Shown here piece by piece: positions 12,156 through 23,504 of a stretch of 64,000 bases of DNA. Origin of the DNA: Auxenochlorella pyrenoidosa (Eukaryota > Chlorophyta > Trebouxiophyceae > Chlorellales > Chlorellaceae); contig KQ481942.1 in the NCBI GenBank assembly GCA_001430745.1, positions 374,889-438,888 on the forward strand, read 5' to 3'. The notes beneath the pieces were generated by a model, which did no database searches, was not told the DNA's origin, and saw only the letters and a list, made by a program, of their open reading frames with translations. The position numbers and the translations under genes are program-made. Position 1 is the first letter of the stretch. Each line of letters opens with the position of its first letter.

Positions 12156-14158
12156 TCACTGCTGCTTTGTGTCTGCTGCGCTGGCGGGCTGCTGCGGCTG
12201 ATCGCCAGAGGAGGCGATCAGGCCAGCCACCGCAAGGGTGGCGCCGCCGACCCACGTCATGGGACCAAGCTCCTCGCCTCCAAGCAGGAACCAGGCCAGG
12301 CTGGCAGACCACAGCGGCTTGGAGGAGAAGATGACCTGGGCTTGTGCCGGGGCCACTGTCCTCTGGCCCTGCAGGGGAGTCAGGCGCAGAGGCGAGATGG
12401 AGACACGATCTCTTGTTGATGGATGTCATGGGTGCAGGCTGCAAGGCTGTCTGTTGCCAACGTTTTGTGCCTCTCTAAATGCTAGGCCAATACCAATACG
12501 GCATGCTCCCCTCTGCCCTTGATCCGTAAGCCGCCCTCACCATGATGTGAAGGTACGACGCGACAGCGCCTGGGCCGAGCCCCGCCCAGAGCAGCGCTGC
12601 CCAGGCTGCCGGCTCGTGCCACCCACCCCACAGGGACTCAATGCCCTGGCCTTCAGCCGCTGCACTGGCTGCTGCTGCGACCAGCCCTGCGACCGCGAGG
12701 CCGCCGAGCACCAGGCTCTTGCCGGTGGCTAGCTGCACGACACGGTGGTGGGCAGGCAGCAGCTGCGGTCAGCTGCCAGAGGGCAGGCAGCCCCCCACGC
12801 ATGCACGCTTGATTCAGGAGGTGCGAGAAGAGGGCGCATGCCAAGGTGCAATTCGCTGCGTCATGCGGCCCCTGTAGTTCTTGTTTTGGCCCCTCTTGTT
12901 TCTCTGGCGCCCACCTGGACAGGCGGCAGCGAGCGTGCGTAGCCAGAGATTCGCACGACGCCCAGGCTGTAGAACAGGGCAGCCGCCAGGATGGCCGTGT
13001 CGCCACCTGCAGCGGGGCCACGGCGGCAAGCACACGCAGATGCACAGTCAGGTCACGCGATCTCGCTTCTATGCATCGTCCGGTCCCCACCACAAATGTG
13101 GCACTACAGGTATACGTATACTGCAAGCAGGCGGGTAGCCTACTGTAGGCATGAAAAGGAAACTCACCAATGGACAATCGGGCGTGGTCCCAGGCCCTGG
13201 CTGCCACGTCAGCAGACGCCTCGTCGGCGGTGATGAGCAGGCAGCCCGCCAGCGCCAGCGCGCAGCCGGCCCAGACCTGCCTGGCCGGCTTCTGCCCCGA
13301 TGCTGCCGACAGCAGCGGCGTGAGCAGCAGGGTGGCTTGCACAAGGAAGGAGGCCCGTGTGGCGGAGATAAGCTGCAGGCTGATGGTCTGCAGGCAAGGT
13401 GGAAAAGGTGAATCCCAAGGAACGGAGGTTTTTTTAAGGGGCGAGGCATCGTGCCACTGAAAGCGCGCAGAAGACATCAGATGGCATCTGCAGACCTGAT
13501 GGCAATGTAACCCTTTCTTCATAAAACGCACCCAAAACAGACACAAAAACAAGCCAAACACATGTAGTTGCAAACCACATGGGCAGACGCACCTGCAGCG
13601 CGGTCGCCGCAAAGTTCCACAGGCCGAGCTCCAGCGCTGCCATCCACAGCGGGGGCGACTCGATCGACAGCCACTGCCTAAAGAGTTCCGCCGCACCGCC
13701 AGGCAGCGCGCCCTGCTGCTGCTGCTGCTGCTGCTGTTGCTGCTCATCTTGCTGAGCCTTGTCTGAAGATTTTTGTTGGTGCTGCAGGGCCAGAAAGACG
13801 GCCACCAGGACGCCCGCTTGGAAAATGCCGCGCACAGCCAAGATCACCGAGGTGTCAGGTGGGCTCTCCGACGTGTAGAGCAGCCTCACTGCGGGGGCAT
13901 AGCTGCCCCACAGGAAGGCAGACGCCAGCAATGCCAGCTTGGGCAGCGCACCCTGCCAGAGGGGGGCCGTGCCAGCTGGGGTCGCTGCTGCTGCCGATGT
14001 CTGACCGTCCAATTGCGACTGCTGCTGCTGCTGCTGCAAGTCTGCCAGCCTTGAGGGTGCTTCTGCCGCCGGCGTCAATGGTGCAGCGGCTGCTGATGGC
14101 TGACCGTTCCGCTGCGGCTCCGCCGTCGACGCAGCAACTGTAGGTGCCTGACCGCTCG

Positions 14159-14199
<41 letters not shown>

Positions 14200-14351
14200 G
14201 GCTGGTCTGCTAGCTTCAAGGATGCAACAGCGCTGGTACCACTGCGAGTTGTCCGCTTTGCGAGCACATGGTGTGGAGCGCCATGTTGGAGTGTCCGTGC
14301 ATTCTGACTGGCGCGGGCAACTATCAAACTACCGCGCAGACAGGTCGCCAT
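12156..14351 (-). CDS. EamA/DMT-family transporter, probably plastid
   Basis: Five exons join in frame: 14351-13593, 13387-13168, 13006-12915, 12732-12541, 12368-12156, giving 491 residues. The N-terminus (MATCLRGSLIVARASQNAR) looks like a plastid transit peptide, followed by an about 120-residue Gln/Ala-rich region with poly-Q runs. The membrane part starts at LALLASAFLWGSYAPAVRLL. It contains the EamA features RASFLVQATLLLTPLLSA, ALFYSLGVVRI, and near the end PAQAQVIFSSKPLWSASLAWF, a hallmark of the second EamA repeat. The order fits a ten-helix drug/metabolite transporter related to chloroplast EamA proteins of plants. The substrate is unknown. A poly-Q loop also interrupts the first repeat, after QHQQKSSDK. 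Confidence 0.9.
13712..13743 (-). repeat. CTG/CAG tract encoding poly-Gln
   Basis: A run of CTG on the + strand reads as CAG (Gln) on the coding strand, in a loop of the EamA transporter. Such tracts are prone to length change. Confidence 0.85.
14160..14198 (-). repeat. CTG/CAG tract, 13 Gln codons
   Basis: A pure (CTG)n run on the + strand encodes 13 consecutive Gln in the N-terminal region of the EamA transporter, between the leader and the first membrane helix. Confidence 0.9.
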
Positions 14352-15027
14352 GAGGGACTAGGCAGGCGCTGGGAGTCGTAGGAGGGCGGCCGCCACACCG
14401 TGCAGGTCCAGTGCAAGGGCTTGCAGACCTGGGGAGAGAGTAGGATTGACGTGTTGAGTCGATGGAGAGGTGGCGATCACGCGGGGCTTCGGCGAAGAGG
14501 GCAGAACTGATGCATATGCGGCGCAGCGCCGCAGCGTGTGAGATGCATGCACTCGCGGCCGACTGTTCATCCAGCAAAAAGCACCCTTGACTCTGCTGGG
14601 CCCTGGCCCCTGCCCAGGCTCTTTCATGCTGTTGTTGGCTGGAATGAAGCAGTATCATGGGCGCGGCGTGTGTCAGCGCGCAACAGCAATGCTGATGCAC
14701 AGCATGGTCCTGCCCAACCGTTCCCTGCGCTTTGCCTATGCACAGCAACATGCAAGAAGCTGCTTACAAGAAAGTCCTGGGCAAATAATGATATAAATAA
14801 GGAAAGCACCCATGCATCTGAGGATGAAAATCTGCAAATGAAAGCGTGCACGACACAAATGCTGCGCACACACGGTGGGTGAGCTGCGAGCTAGAGCTGC
14901 ACCCCCTCCAGCTCGCACACAGCCTGCCAGCCATCGCCACGCTGCTGGGAAAGCAGGTGCTGCATTGCAGCGTGTTCAGGCATCCAAACATGCTGAGAAG
15001 GCTCTGCATAACAGCCGCAGCTGTGCT
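14352..15027. other. Spacer between co-directional minus genes
   Basis: This is the 3' region of the small plastid-type gene and the 5' region of the EamA gene. It includes TTACA at 14764-14768 (TGTAA on the minus strand), a candidate poly(A) signal 260 bases after the stop at 15028. No exon is supported. Confidence 0.45.
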
Positions 15028-15627
15028 TCAGGGGATGTAGGCTTCGGGCGGCGGCGGCAGCAGCTCGCCTCCGCGCATGTCCAGGAAGGAAACCAGGCCG
15101 AGGTAGATCACCTACGCAGGGTGGTGCCGAGTTGGAGGCCATCGAAAGTCAGGGTGAGCCACAGTGAAACAAAAAACCGCAGAGATACGTGTTTTCGGCA
15201 CTGCACCACCCACAGTGCAGACAAGCACATGCAGAAACTGCTGGCCATTGTGCAGAGAATTGCCCAGTAGTTGAGGCAGCTACATTTGTCTGCTCACCCC
15301 AAAAATGATGGAGATTGCTCCAGTGATGATGGCGGTGCGCTGGCCCTTGGCGACGGACGGGTCGACCCGCTTGGGCGCCGCCTCCGCTGGCTGCTGCTGC
15401 TGCTGCTGCCCTGCCTGCTGCTGCGACTGCTGCTCGGCCGCCGGCTGCTGCTCGCCCTCACCGGAGCGGCAGGGCGGCAGGGAGGGCCGTGCAGCCGCAG
15501 GTCCCACCAGCGAGCGCTGCCGCAGGGGAGCTGCGGCCCGCACGGGAGCAGGGCCAGCCTTGAACGGAGCTGCGCTGGCACGCCGAGTGGCAGCACAGGT
15601 CGGTGCGAGGGAGAGCACTGCTGCCAT
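15028..15627 (-). CDS. Small plastid-type single-pass membrane protein, unknown
   Basis: Two exons, 15627-15298 and 15111-15028, give 137 residues; the acceptor is a tag. The first 55 or so residues are rich in Ala, Arg, Ser and Pro (MAAVLSLAPTCAATRR) like a transit peptide. A Gln-rich linker and a conserved-looking C-terminus follow: KGQRTAIITGAISIIFG, then VIYLGLVSFLDMRG and a closing PPPPEAYIP. The hydrophobic stretch across the intron makes one membrane helix. The pattern of one helix, a short polar turn and a Pro-rich end resembles small thylakoid or envelope proteins of cyanobacterial origin. I do not assign a name. Confidence 0.75.
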
Positions 15628-15945
15628 CGTCGTCGTCTGTTGAGGCTGGATTAGACCGAGATCAGTTCAAATGAATGACACAATGTCCGGCACGGGTGCA
15701 AAAGAATACTCTGGCTGGCGCCCCAGCCCCCACAGCGTGATGCGCCGCCGTGGTGTTGCCTTGCTGCAAGTAGGACGTTCATGTCAAGCCGACCATGCTG
15801 CATCTGCTGTTCTTTGTACGCCACACATGCATGCAAGATGGCATGCACCAGGCAGAGGAGAATCGCCCCCAATGAAATGTCTGAGGGTGTTGGCGGCTTG
15901 CCGGGCAGTGATCGAGAGTCACACTATGCGTATGCGAGCATGCCA

Positions 15946-15950
15946 TTACA
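15946..15950 (-). terminator. TGTAA poly(A) signal
   Basis: TTACA on the + strand reads TGTAA on the minus strand, about 25 bases after the stop of the palmitoyltransferase gene at 15975. This fits the green-algal polyadenylation signal, though the 3' UTR would be very short. Confidence 0.4.
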
Positions 15951-15974
15951 CAGATCCATACGTTGCAATCTACA

Positions 15975-18900
15975 TCAGACGTGTGCATCGCAGCTGCGGC
16001 AGCCGCCATGCGCACAGCCTCCCGCCCCGTTGGCCATCAGCTGCTGCTGCTCTGCTGCATCGGGCTTGACCCCCCCGTACTGCTGCAGCAGCCACTGCTC
16101 TTTTCGCTGCCGCCGCGCAATGCGGGAGGCCTGCAACGCCGCCGCAGCCTCGTCCCACTTGTGCAGAAACCTGGTGTAGCTCAACGCCGGGGGGCGCCAG
16201 CTGCCGGGCTGGCCTGCCGCCTGCTGCTGCGGCTGGCCCTGGCGCAGCCGATCGCCGACCTGCGGCGGCAGGTGCTGGCGCTGCACATACAGCGAGTACC
16301 AGTCGGGCCTCGCCTCGCTCCAGAACTGCAGGTAGGGAGCACCAGTAGAGCGTGCATTGAGCAGAGCAGAAAAGACGATGCGCATCCAAAAAGAATTGAA
16401 AGAAATGGTTGTCTTGCAAGGCTTGGAATACAATCTCATGTTCCCCAGTTCCTCTTTCGAGGCCTTTCTTGTGTTGCTCCCAGCCAAGGGATGTCCAGCC
16501 ATGGCCTGCGTTCCCTGGAGGACCCCCCACCTGCACGCAGTTTGCCACCGGCCCCTCGTCAAAGGGGTTGAGGAAGGTGTGGTCTGCTGCTTTGAGGTAG
16601 CCGTACTTGTGGCGCAGCAGCAGCTCGTTGGTCGTGAGGTTGGCGGCGGCGCACAGGCACTGCCGGATCAGCAGGTAGCTCGTGCCCAGGCTGATGAGCA
16701 GCTGCGTGGTGGGAGGGAGGTTGGCAGTGCCCAGATGGTGGGTTAGTTCTCAGGCGTGTCCAGCACTGGCGATAGGTATGCACATAGCAGAAAGTCGTGC
16801 TGTGCAAAAGCCCACGTTCCGTGCGAACAACCGCTCAGAGCAGCAGCCTGAAACGCGCCAAAAGGCACGCCCAGCCATCTCACCACCACAATCGAGGTGA
16901 ACAGCGTGCCGGGCCAGAGGCGCGCCAGCGCTGGGAACTGCCGCAGCGTTGCCAGGGCGCCAGGCAGCACACGGCTGCCCAGCACCTGCTGGCCGACAAC
17001 CCTGCAGCACAGCGGGAGTCGATCAATTACGCATGATGGATGTCCACGGAGCCAGCAGGCTTGTGAGACATGAGGGAAGCGGGTGCGCCAGGCGGCGCTC
17101 GAGAAGCATGCAAGCATACAGGCCGTGCAGACTGTTGCTGCCCATCTTCTGCCTGGCTCACAAGGCTGCAGGCGGCTGAAAGCGGCTTCAGCCCGCATCA
17201 CAAATCGTTCTGCCAAGAAACCAGCAACAGCCCGTCAAGCCGGCCTGTGCACAGCCTCAAGAACTCTACGACACAGCCCCTGCCCCTGGCCCCCTCGCAC
17301 CTGCGCCAGAAGCGCCCGGCCAGGCGCAGCCACAGCAGCTCGGCGGACCACAGCGTCATCAGATATCCCAGGAAGGATCGGCGATTGCCCTCCCCCACGC
17401 AGTTGCCCACCACCGGGCAGTGGTGGTCAAACTCGGCTACGCAGCTGCATGGGGTCGTTCAAGGACTATTCCATTTCTAGGCCAGATGCTGAAGGGCTGC
17501 TAGTGAGCACCCCACGCAGCACACTGGCAGAGCATACCAGCAAAATTAAAAGTGGAGGGTCATCGGGATCCTGGGGCCAGAAATGCAGCAATGCAACGGG
17601 GCTGCACCGCCTCACGCAAGCCTTCCTTGCTGCCTGCGCGCCCACCGGTCGCAGTTGCTGCAGTGCTTGGTGCGGATGGGCTTGTAAATGTTGCAGGTGT
17701 AGCACCACGAGGGGTTCTGCATGGGTGGAGCATAATGTGGGTTGGTGCCTCACATGATTATCACATAATTGAGCTCATGGCACCCAGATGACTCAGAACC
17801 AGCGGCGGCGAGACTTGAGACGGGCAAGACAGCGTCTCTGCTGCTCCTGCTGGCAAGATGCGTGCAGTGCAAGTTGCCCCACGCAAATGGACGGTCAGCA
17901 TAATATTAGTGAGCCACCACTTAATGATTTTATTAATGCAACCCCTCTGGGCGCACCTGCGCTGCCATCATCATGCGCTGGGCGGGCGTCATGAGCTGCG
18001 GGATGCCTCGGGCTTCGTGGTAACCTGGGTCCAGCTTGTAGGTCCTGCACATAAAAGCACGAGCACCATCATTAGCTAGACATGCAAGCTGTTGGGTGAT
18101 GAATGCTGCTCGCCGCGAAGCAGCACGGCGGGCAGAAGACGCCTCCCGCCATTTAGCCCAGGAGCCGTATGCATGCCTGCAACAAGCAGGCAGGCACGCA
18201 GCGGTGCCGGCAAAGCCCACCTATAGTGCAGGAAGAAGAAGGCGGCTATGAGCGCCACCATCAGCGCGCGCTGCCACGGCACGTCTCGCAAGAGCGGCCA
18301 CATCTGCAGGCGGCAAGGAGCAAGGTGGGAGGTAAGAATGCGGCGAGTTGTGACATTCCGGCTGCCTGCACTGCAGGAAGCGAAGCCGGATGCGCAACAA
18401 GGGAATTGTGCGCTGCAGACAACAAACCAAGCAAACCAAGGCTGGGCTCAAAGCAGAAGAAACTCACCTGCAGTAAGAACACTAGAGAGGCCAAGGTCTC
18501 CAGGCTCGCCACAAACGCCGCCGGCAGCCGTGAGTGCGGCAGCAGGTTTGCCGGGATGCCGGCGCCTGCGGGTGGCAGGTGGCTGCATGAGACGACTTGC
18601 CCGCCAGCATTGCATGGTTTGCCCCGTGTATATGCAGCCTCACCAAGCTGCAACGCATCTTCCTAGTGCATTCATGTCATGCCAACATGGAGACAGATGG
18701 CCACTAGCTCTGCTGCTCCCAACACTGGATCACGTAAATGCATGGAAAACAATGCGAGCCAGCACATGGAAGCAAATGCGTGTGTGTTGACCCACCCTTG
18801 ACCAGGACGAGGTGCATGAACAGGATCAGGCCCGCCGGCACCGCCAGCAGGGCCGCCCAGAAGGGCAGCATGCCCGACCACATGGCCAGGGTGGCAGCAG

Positions 18901-19840
18901 AGACGTACACTGCAGGGAGGCAAAGCAGCAAGACTCAGGCTGTTGATAAGAAGCAACAGTCGCCCGACATGAAGCATGAAGCACAGGTCAGGGTGAGAGT
19001 GCCAGGGAGGAGCAGAATTGGAGTTGGGTGTACAGGGCAGGGCGCACCTGGAGGGTATGCAATGTCCAGGTGACGTCCGTAGGCGCGGCGGTACAGCTCA
19101 AAGCAGCCCTGCTGCTCCTCTCCGTCCAACAGCAGCCGGCTGCCCGCGCCCGGGCCCAGCGTCCCTGCGGCGCCTGCCTCGGCAGCGGCTGCAGCGGGGA
19201 GCGGCCCTGCGCCCGGCGGCAGCAGGGCGGCGCTGGTGTGCGAACCGCCCGACGGCACCGCCGCCTGGCCCAGCAGCCCAGGCTCTGCGCCGGCCGGGAC
19301 TGCCGCCGCTGCGGCAGCGCCCATGGGAGGCACCGCGCCCGCGCGCAGCGCCCACTGCAGCTGCATGGCGCGCTGGACCACTTCTTGCGGTATTGCATCA
19401 TCTTGGCCTGAGGCGATGGCAGCTGCAGTGGTGCGCAGCTGCTCTGCCGAGACCCCCATCTTTGCGCTGACCTGGTCCAGCAGGCCCTCGTTGTGCCCTG
19501 TCGCAAGGGCTGCCATGGCCTGCTGCATCATGGCTGCATGCTGCGGTGGCAGCCCTGGGAAGCCAGCAGGGGGCGGCGGGCCGGCTAGCGGCGGGGCTGC
19601 GCCACTGGCGCTGCTGCCACCTGCGGCAGTGCCCCCAGCTGCGGGCGTGATCTCACTGGGGCCACCGCTTTCAGGGGCATGTGCCTGCAGAGGACGCAAA
19701 GGACACAGCATTAGCTTTCGGCGATCACAAAATTGGCGAGAGCACAACAGCAGGACATGGACCCCCTCTCACACACTCAGACATACCTGCTGGGGCCGTG
19801 AAGCTCCCCCCTTCTTGCGGGGCGGCAGCGAGGGCCTCAT
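15975..19840 (-). CDS. DHHC-type protein S-palmitoyltransferase
   Basis: Eleven exons join in frame: 19840-19787, 19684-19048, 18909-18796, 18565-18468, 18303-18221, 18044-17957, 17716-17646, 17444-17301, 17001-16884, 16701-16531, 16325-15975, giving 642 residues. The N-terminal 230 residues are Pro/Ala-rich. Membrane helices lie around residues 235-265, 290-300 and 310-328. The cysteine-rich domain follows: NPSWCYTCNIYKPIRTKHC, SNCDRCVAEFDHHC, then PVVGNCVGEGNRR, with catalytic DHHC near residue 390. Two more helices and a Gln-rich tail close the protein. The usual Trp after DHHCP is Val here. The family transfers palmitate from CoA to cysteines of target proteins at Golgi, ER or plasma membrane. 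LNPFDEGP near residue 520 may be the conserved post-helix motif. Confidence 0.93.
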
Positions 19841-20221
19841 CCCGCCGGAGAGCAGCGCTCAAACAGCTACGCTCCCTGCCTTTGCGTGCAAAGCAGCGCG
19901 AGATTGCCCGTGAGAAGGCGTGGTCAACATCAGACAAGCGCAGCGGGCATAAGTCCTTCCTGCCCTGGGGTGACGGCATCCCGCACATCACAGCTCAGCA
20001 CCGTCGATTTGCGTTTCATATCCCATCCTTCCCTTGCCAAAATCACTCTGTTCTTCCTGTTGAACGCTTCTACTTCAATTCAATGCGAACATGGCCCAAA
20101 GGCCGCACTCTAGTGCAAGGGGGAGGGCAGGAGGCTCATGGACGGCAGCTGGATGTGGACCGTGTCGCCGCCTGCAGCTTGTGGCCATCAGCTTCCTCCA
20201 TAGTGCCGAGAGCCTGCCAAA
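19841..20221. other. Short intergenic region
   Basis: This is the 5' region of the palmitoyltransferase gene and the 3' region of the next minus gene. I see nothing coding in it. Confidence 0.4.
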
Positions 20222-21596
20222 TCACATAAACTCGTCCGCCGGAGGCGCCAGCTTCCTCAGCCTGCAGAGATGAGCAGTCTGAAAGCTCACACCTGCCCAA
20301 CAAAGCAACGCATCGACGCAGCACTGCAGGCACACCATGATGATATGGCAGCAGGGAGCAGCGGCACCGCACCTCTCCACCTCTGCCTCGGCCTGCTCAG
20401 CTGAAAGCGCTTCTCCAGGCACGTTGTGCGACTCAAACATGCTGCAGGTGAGCAGTGCAGCGGAATCAATTGTTGTTGCGGTGGGGTCCGCAGGCACGAG
20501 CACAGCCAGGTGGGATGGCAGCGCCAAGCACGACGTTGAGCGGACAGAATACAGGTTAATACGTAGAAGCATAGACAAAGCCCAAGCCTGCGGTTTTGCT
20601 CAGGCAAGGGCAGGCAGCAGCATGGACGGATCTTAGGGGCCTCGGCCCCGGGCACAGCAAGGTGGGCAGAGCCTTCACCTGCTCAGCATGGGCACCTCCG
20701 GGTCCTCCACACTGCACCAGAGGGGCCCCACAGACGCCCTTGCGGCTCAGGAAGCGATTGCTTGCACCAAGCACCAGCCGCGACATCCTGGCCCTGCCTT
20801 GCCGCCATGCCCTTGACAGTCCAAGCTGGCCGTGTCGCATGCGTCCGCCTACGCGGATCGCTGCTGCTGCAAAGCACCTCCCCGCCCTTGCTGCGCAGCA
20901 CGCTGCCTCACCGGGTGTGCTCCGCCTCCAGGTTGACGGCCACGGGCTCCTGCTTGGGCTTGCGCTCCTCCCTGCACAGATGACAAGGTATTGCCAAAAC
21001 AAGGTGTGGCCAAAGCAATCTCGGAAAGATCGAGACTGAGGCCAGCACAGCCGGGCGCAGCACAGCCCTGGAGTCGGGCCCCGTGCCCTCCCGCCAGCTG
21101 CAAGGCGGCGTGCACGAGAGAGGAGACGGACGCTTTTGGAAGGCGTGTAGGATGCGTCAGGGCACACTGACCGGAAGGCGCCCTGCACGTCCTCGATGGG
21201 CGCTCCAAAAAGCTCCTCTCCCTGCAGAGGGGCGGAGGGCACAGCAAGGTGTGGTGGCGCAGGCAGCAGGAGCGCCGCAGGGGGAAGGTGGGCAGCAGCG
21301 GGTGGTAATGTGGCCGCCGGGCTGCCGGTCTGACCAGCAGGAGACCCAAGGTGGTTTGACAGAGGTTCTCACCCCCTGGACGCTCTCTGCAAACCTTGGA
21401 CAGCGCCCATGCCTGCCAAGAGTCGGCTCTCCCTCACCTTCACCCTGTGGGGGGCGGCTGCGGCACGAGAGGTGCAGAAGGGTGCCAGGGGCGCCAGCAG
21501 GCCTGGCATGATGGCACCGCTGGCCACGCGCGCCAACCCTGCCAAGGTGGGGCTGCAGCCGGCCAGCAGGAACGCTGCAGAGCGTGAGACGGCCAT
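20222..21596 (-). CDS. Small protein with mitochondrial-type leader, unknown
   Basis: Six short exons join in frame: 21596-21438, 21221-21172, 20971-20912, 20711-20679, 20441-20373, 20261-20222, giving 136 residues. The first 50 residues (MAVSRSAAFLLAGCS...) have no acidic residues and look like a mitochondrial or plastid leader. The mature part is highly charged, with GEELFGAPIEDVQGAF, KPKQEPVAVNLEAEH and ERLRKLAPPADEF. There are no membrane helices and I recognise no family. Exon 3 to exon 6 all keep phase 2, which supports the model. An alternative reading would splice at AT|GTGATT near 20225 and continue downstream. Confidence 0.65.
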
Positions 21597-21849
21597 CTCT
21601 GGTAACAGAGTATGATGAAATGCACAATGTGAAGTTTGAAGGACTTCACAGGAGAAGAGGGCACAGACGCATGCTGAGCCTGCTGGCCCGCTGCCGTACT
21701 CTCCCCACCCCATCCCATGTCATTTCTGCTGCAATCTCACGAACCTCGTAGTTGCATTTGCATGTAACGCTCAGTGAAAAAATGTAATGGGGAAGGATAA
21801 TGGGGGTATTCAAGCCTTTCAGAGTATCCTAAATCTTATGGCTTTTGCA

Positions 21850-21927
21850 AGTTCCTAACCAAGTCATCGCAATGCAGGTCGAGCCGCGTAGCTTGGCATG
21901 AGCCCTGCTCCCAGCAAGTCCTTCAGG
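21850..21927 (+). repeat. Dispersed repeat, copy 1
   Basis: The block catcgcaatgcag and, 15-20 bases on, atgagccctgctcccagcaa recur at 24800-24875 in the same orientation and spacing. Identity is interrupted between the blocks. Confidence 0.8.
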
Positions 21928-22438
21928 CCCGACAGGCCCCTGGGGCGGGGCTAGCCAGCAAGCTGCAGACGGCAAGCAGCAGGCGGAGGCACATGGCAGG
22001 CACGGCCGCTGCCGCAGCGCATGCATACACAGATGCAGGGAGCACGGCTGCCTCTGCACAGCGCGGTGCGTGCTGGAGCCTCCCGTGCAAGCGCCTGCCT
22101 TGACGAAATGGGGGACAGCTGGGCTGCAAATCCTTGCACGATACATGTCAGCCAAAGGGCAGAATGCACAGTCGGGGAAAAGTCCAGAGGAGGAGATGCC
22201 TCACAGAAGTGTGCTTACGCTCGCTGCCACGGGTTGGGCAGGAAGCAGTGCCCGCAGCTTGAGCCTCTGAGCACAGATATGGCCCACCACGCCGGGACCA
22301 GCTGCCTTGACATGGCATGGGTAGACCCGACATGACGCCCACGCTAGCACTGCTGGATGGGCGAGCCAGCAGGCAATCACAGCTCATTCCTGGCCATGCT
22401 TCGAAGAGCCCCTGACGCCACGGCAGAGGACGGCAGAC

Positions 22439-23103
22439 CTAAAATTCTACCGCCGAGCCGCCAGCCGATGAGATGCTCACCTCTGCTCGCTGCCCTTGGG
22501 TGTGGGTCAGCTGCAGGCCAAGGGGTGGGCATGCACAACAGACCGGTTGCCAAGGAGGCACACACGCATATGTGCACAGAGACAGCAGCAGGGACCCGCC
22601 TGCTAACGCTCCCTCCACGCACTCGTCGTGAAGCGGTTGCAGCAAGATGATCAGGGCGATTGCCCATTGAAACATGCCATTCTCGACTTGGCCCGCCCAG
22701 GCCGCGAGAGCTCCTGTCAACAGGAGGCCAATGCCGTAGAAGAGCCTGCCCTGCAAGGTGAATATCGTCATGGGCAGCCAGGAGGGCGGCAAGTCGGCCT
22801 GCTGGTGAGGCGGCGGCGGCACGTCGGCCTGCTGGCGAGGCGGCGCCGTGTCGTCTTGACGGCGGGGCAGGGGCGGTGTCCCTGCCCCGGCGTGGCGGCG
22901 CAGGACGCTCTTGCGCAGCGGCTGGCAGACTGCACCCGAGGGGAGGAGAGAGCGTATTCAGTGGGAGAGCCAAGTGAGCGGAACCCTACTGCGGGCGCAA
23001 ACGCGGCAGCTGTTATGCTGGCTGAGTAGGTGGCACCTGCAAAGCCGGCTGGGCGACCGAGCGCCACCAGCGCTGGCCGAAAGCCAAGCCGGGCAGTCGC
23101 CAT
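22439..23103 (-). CDS. Small membrane protein with organelle-type leader, 3' end unresolved
   Basis: Exon 1 is 23103-23037 (donor GTGCCA, weak) and exon 2 begins at 22929; the joined frame is open to 22439 (185 residues if unspliced). The leader (MATARLGFRPALVALGRP) suits mitochondria or plastid. A Pro/Gln-rich stretch with repeated HQQAD-like units follows, then two hydrophobic segments: RLFYGIGLLLTGALAAWAG and NGMFQWAIALIILLQ. After that the sequence stops looking like protein. Either a donor at GC|GTTAGC near 22608 ends the protein within a codon, or a 30-nt exon at 22513-22484 (LTHTQGQRAE) is added. I recognise no family. Confidence 0.5.
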
Positions 23104-23504
23104 CGTCCGGCTTGAGCAGTGCTCTTCGCGAGGCAGAGTATGTCAAACGTCGGGCTGCCTGAAATGGGCAAGGCAGCCGGCAATGGTTGACGTGCGAGCA
23201 GGGCTGCTCGCCAGGGAGGCACACAGCAGAGCCGTGGGCATGCTGAGCCTGCTGCCCTGCTGCTCTCTCTCTCCTGGAGAGTCTCCACCACCTCAGCCCC
23301 ATGCCAATTTCCCTCTTCCATGCAAAGTTGAATATGCTTGGAGGATCAGTGAGCGCATGTAACAGGGGCGGGGAAAGAATGTACAGGGTTGGGAGGGCAC
23401 AAGCAGGGGATATTAGGTGGAGAGCAAGAGCACCAGGAGGCAGGGCTGTTATGTGCTTCGGCGAAGACGCCACGCAGCACCCTGCGGACCCAGCCCCTCC
23501 AGGC

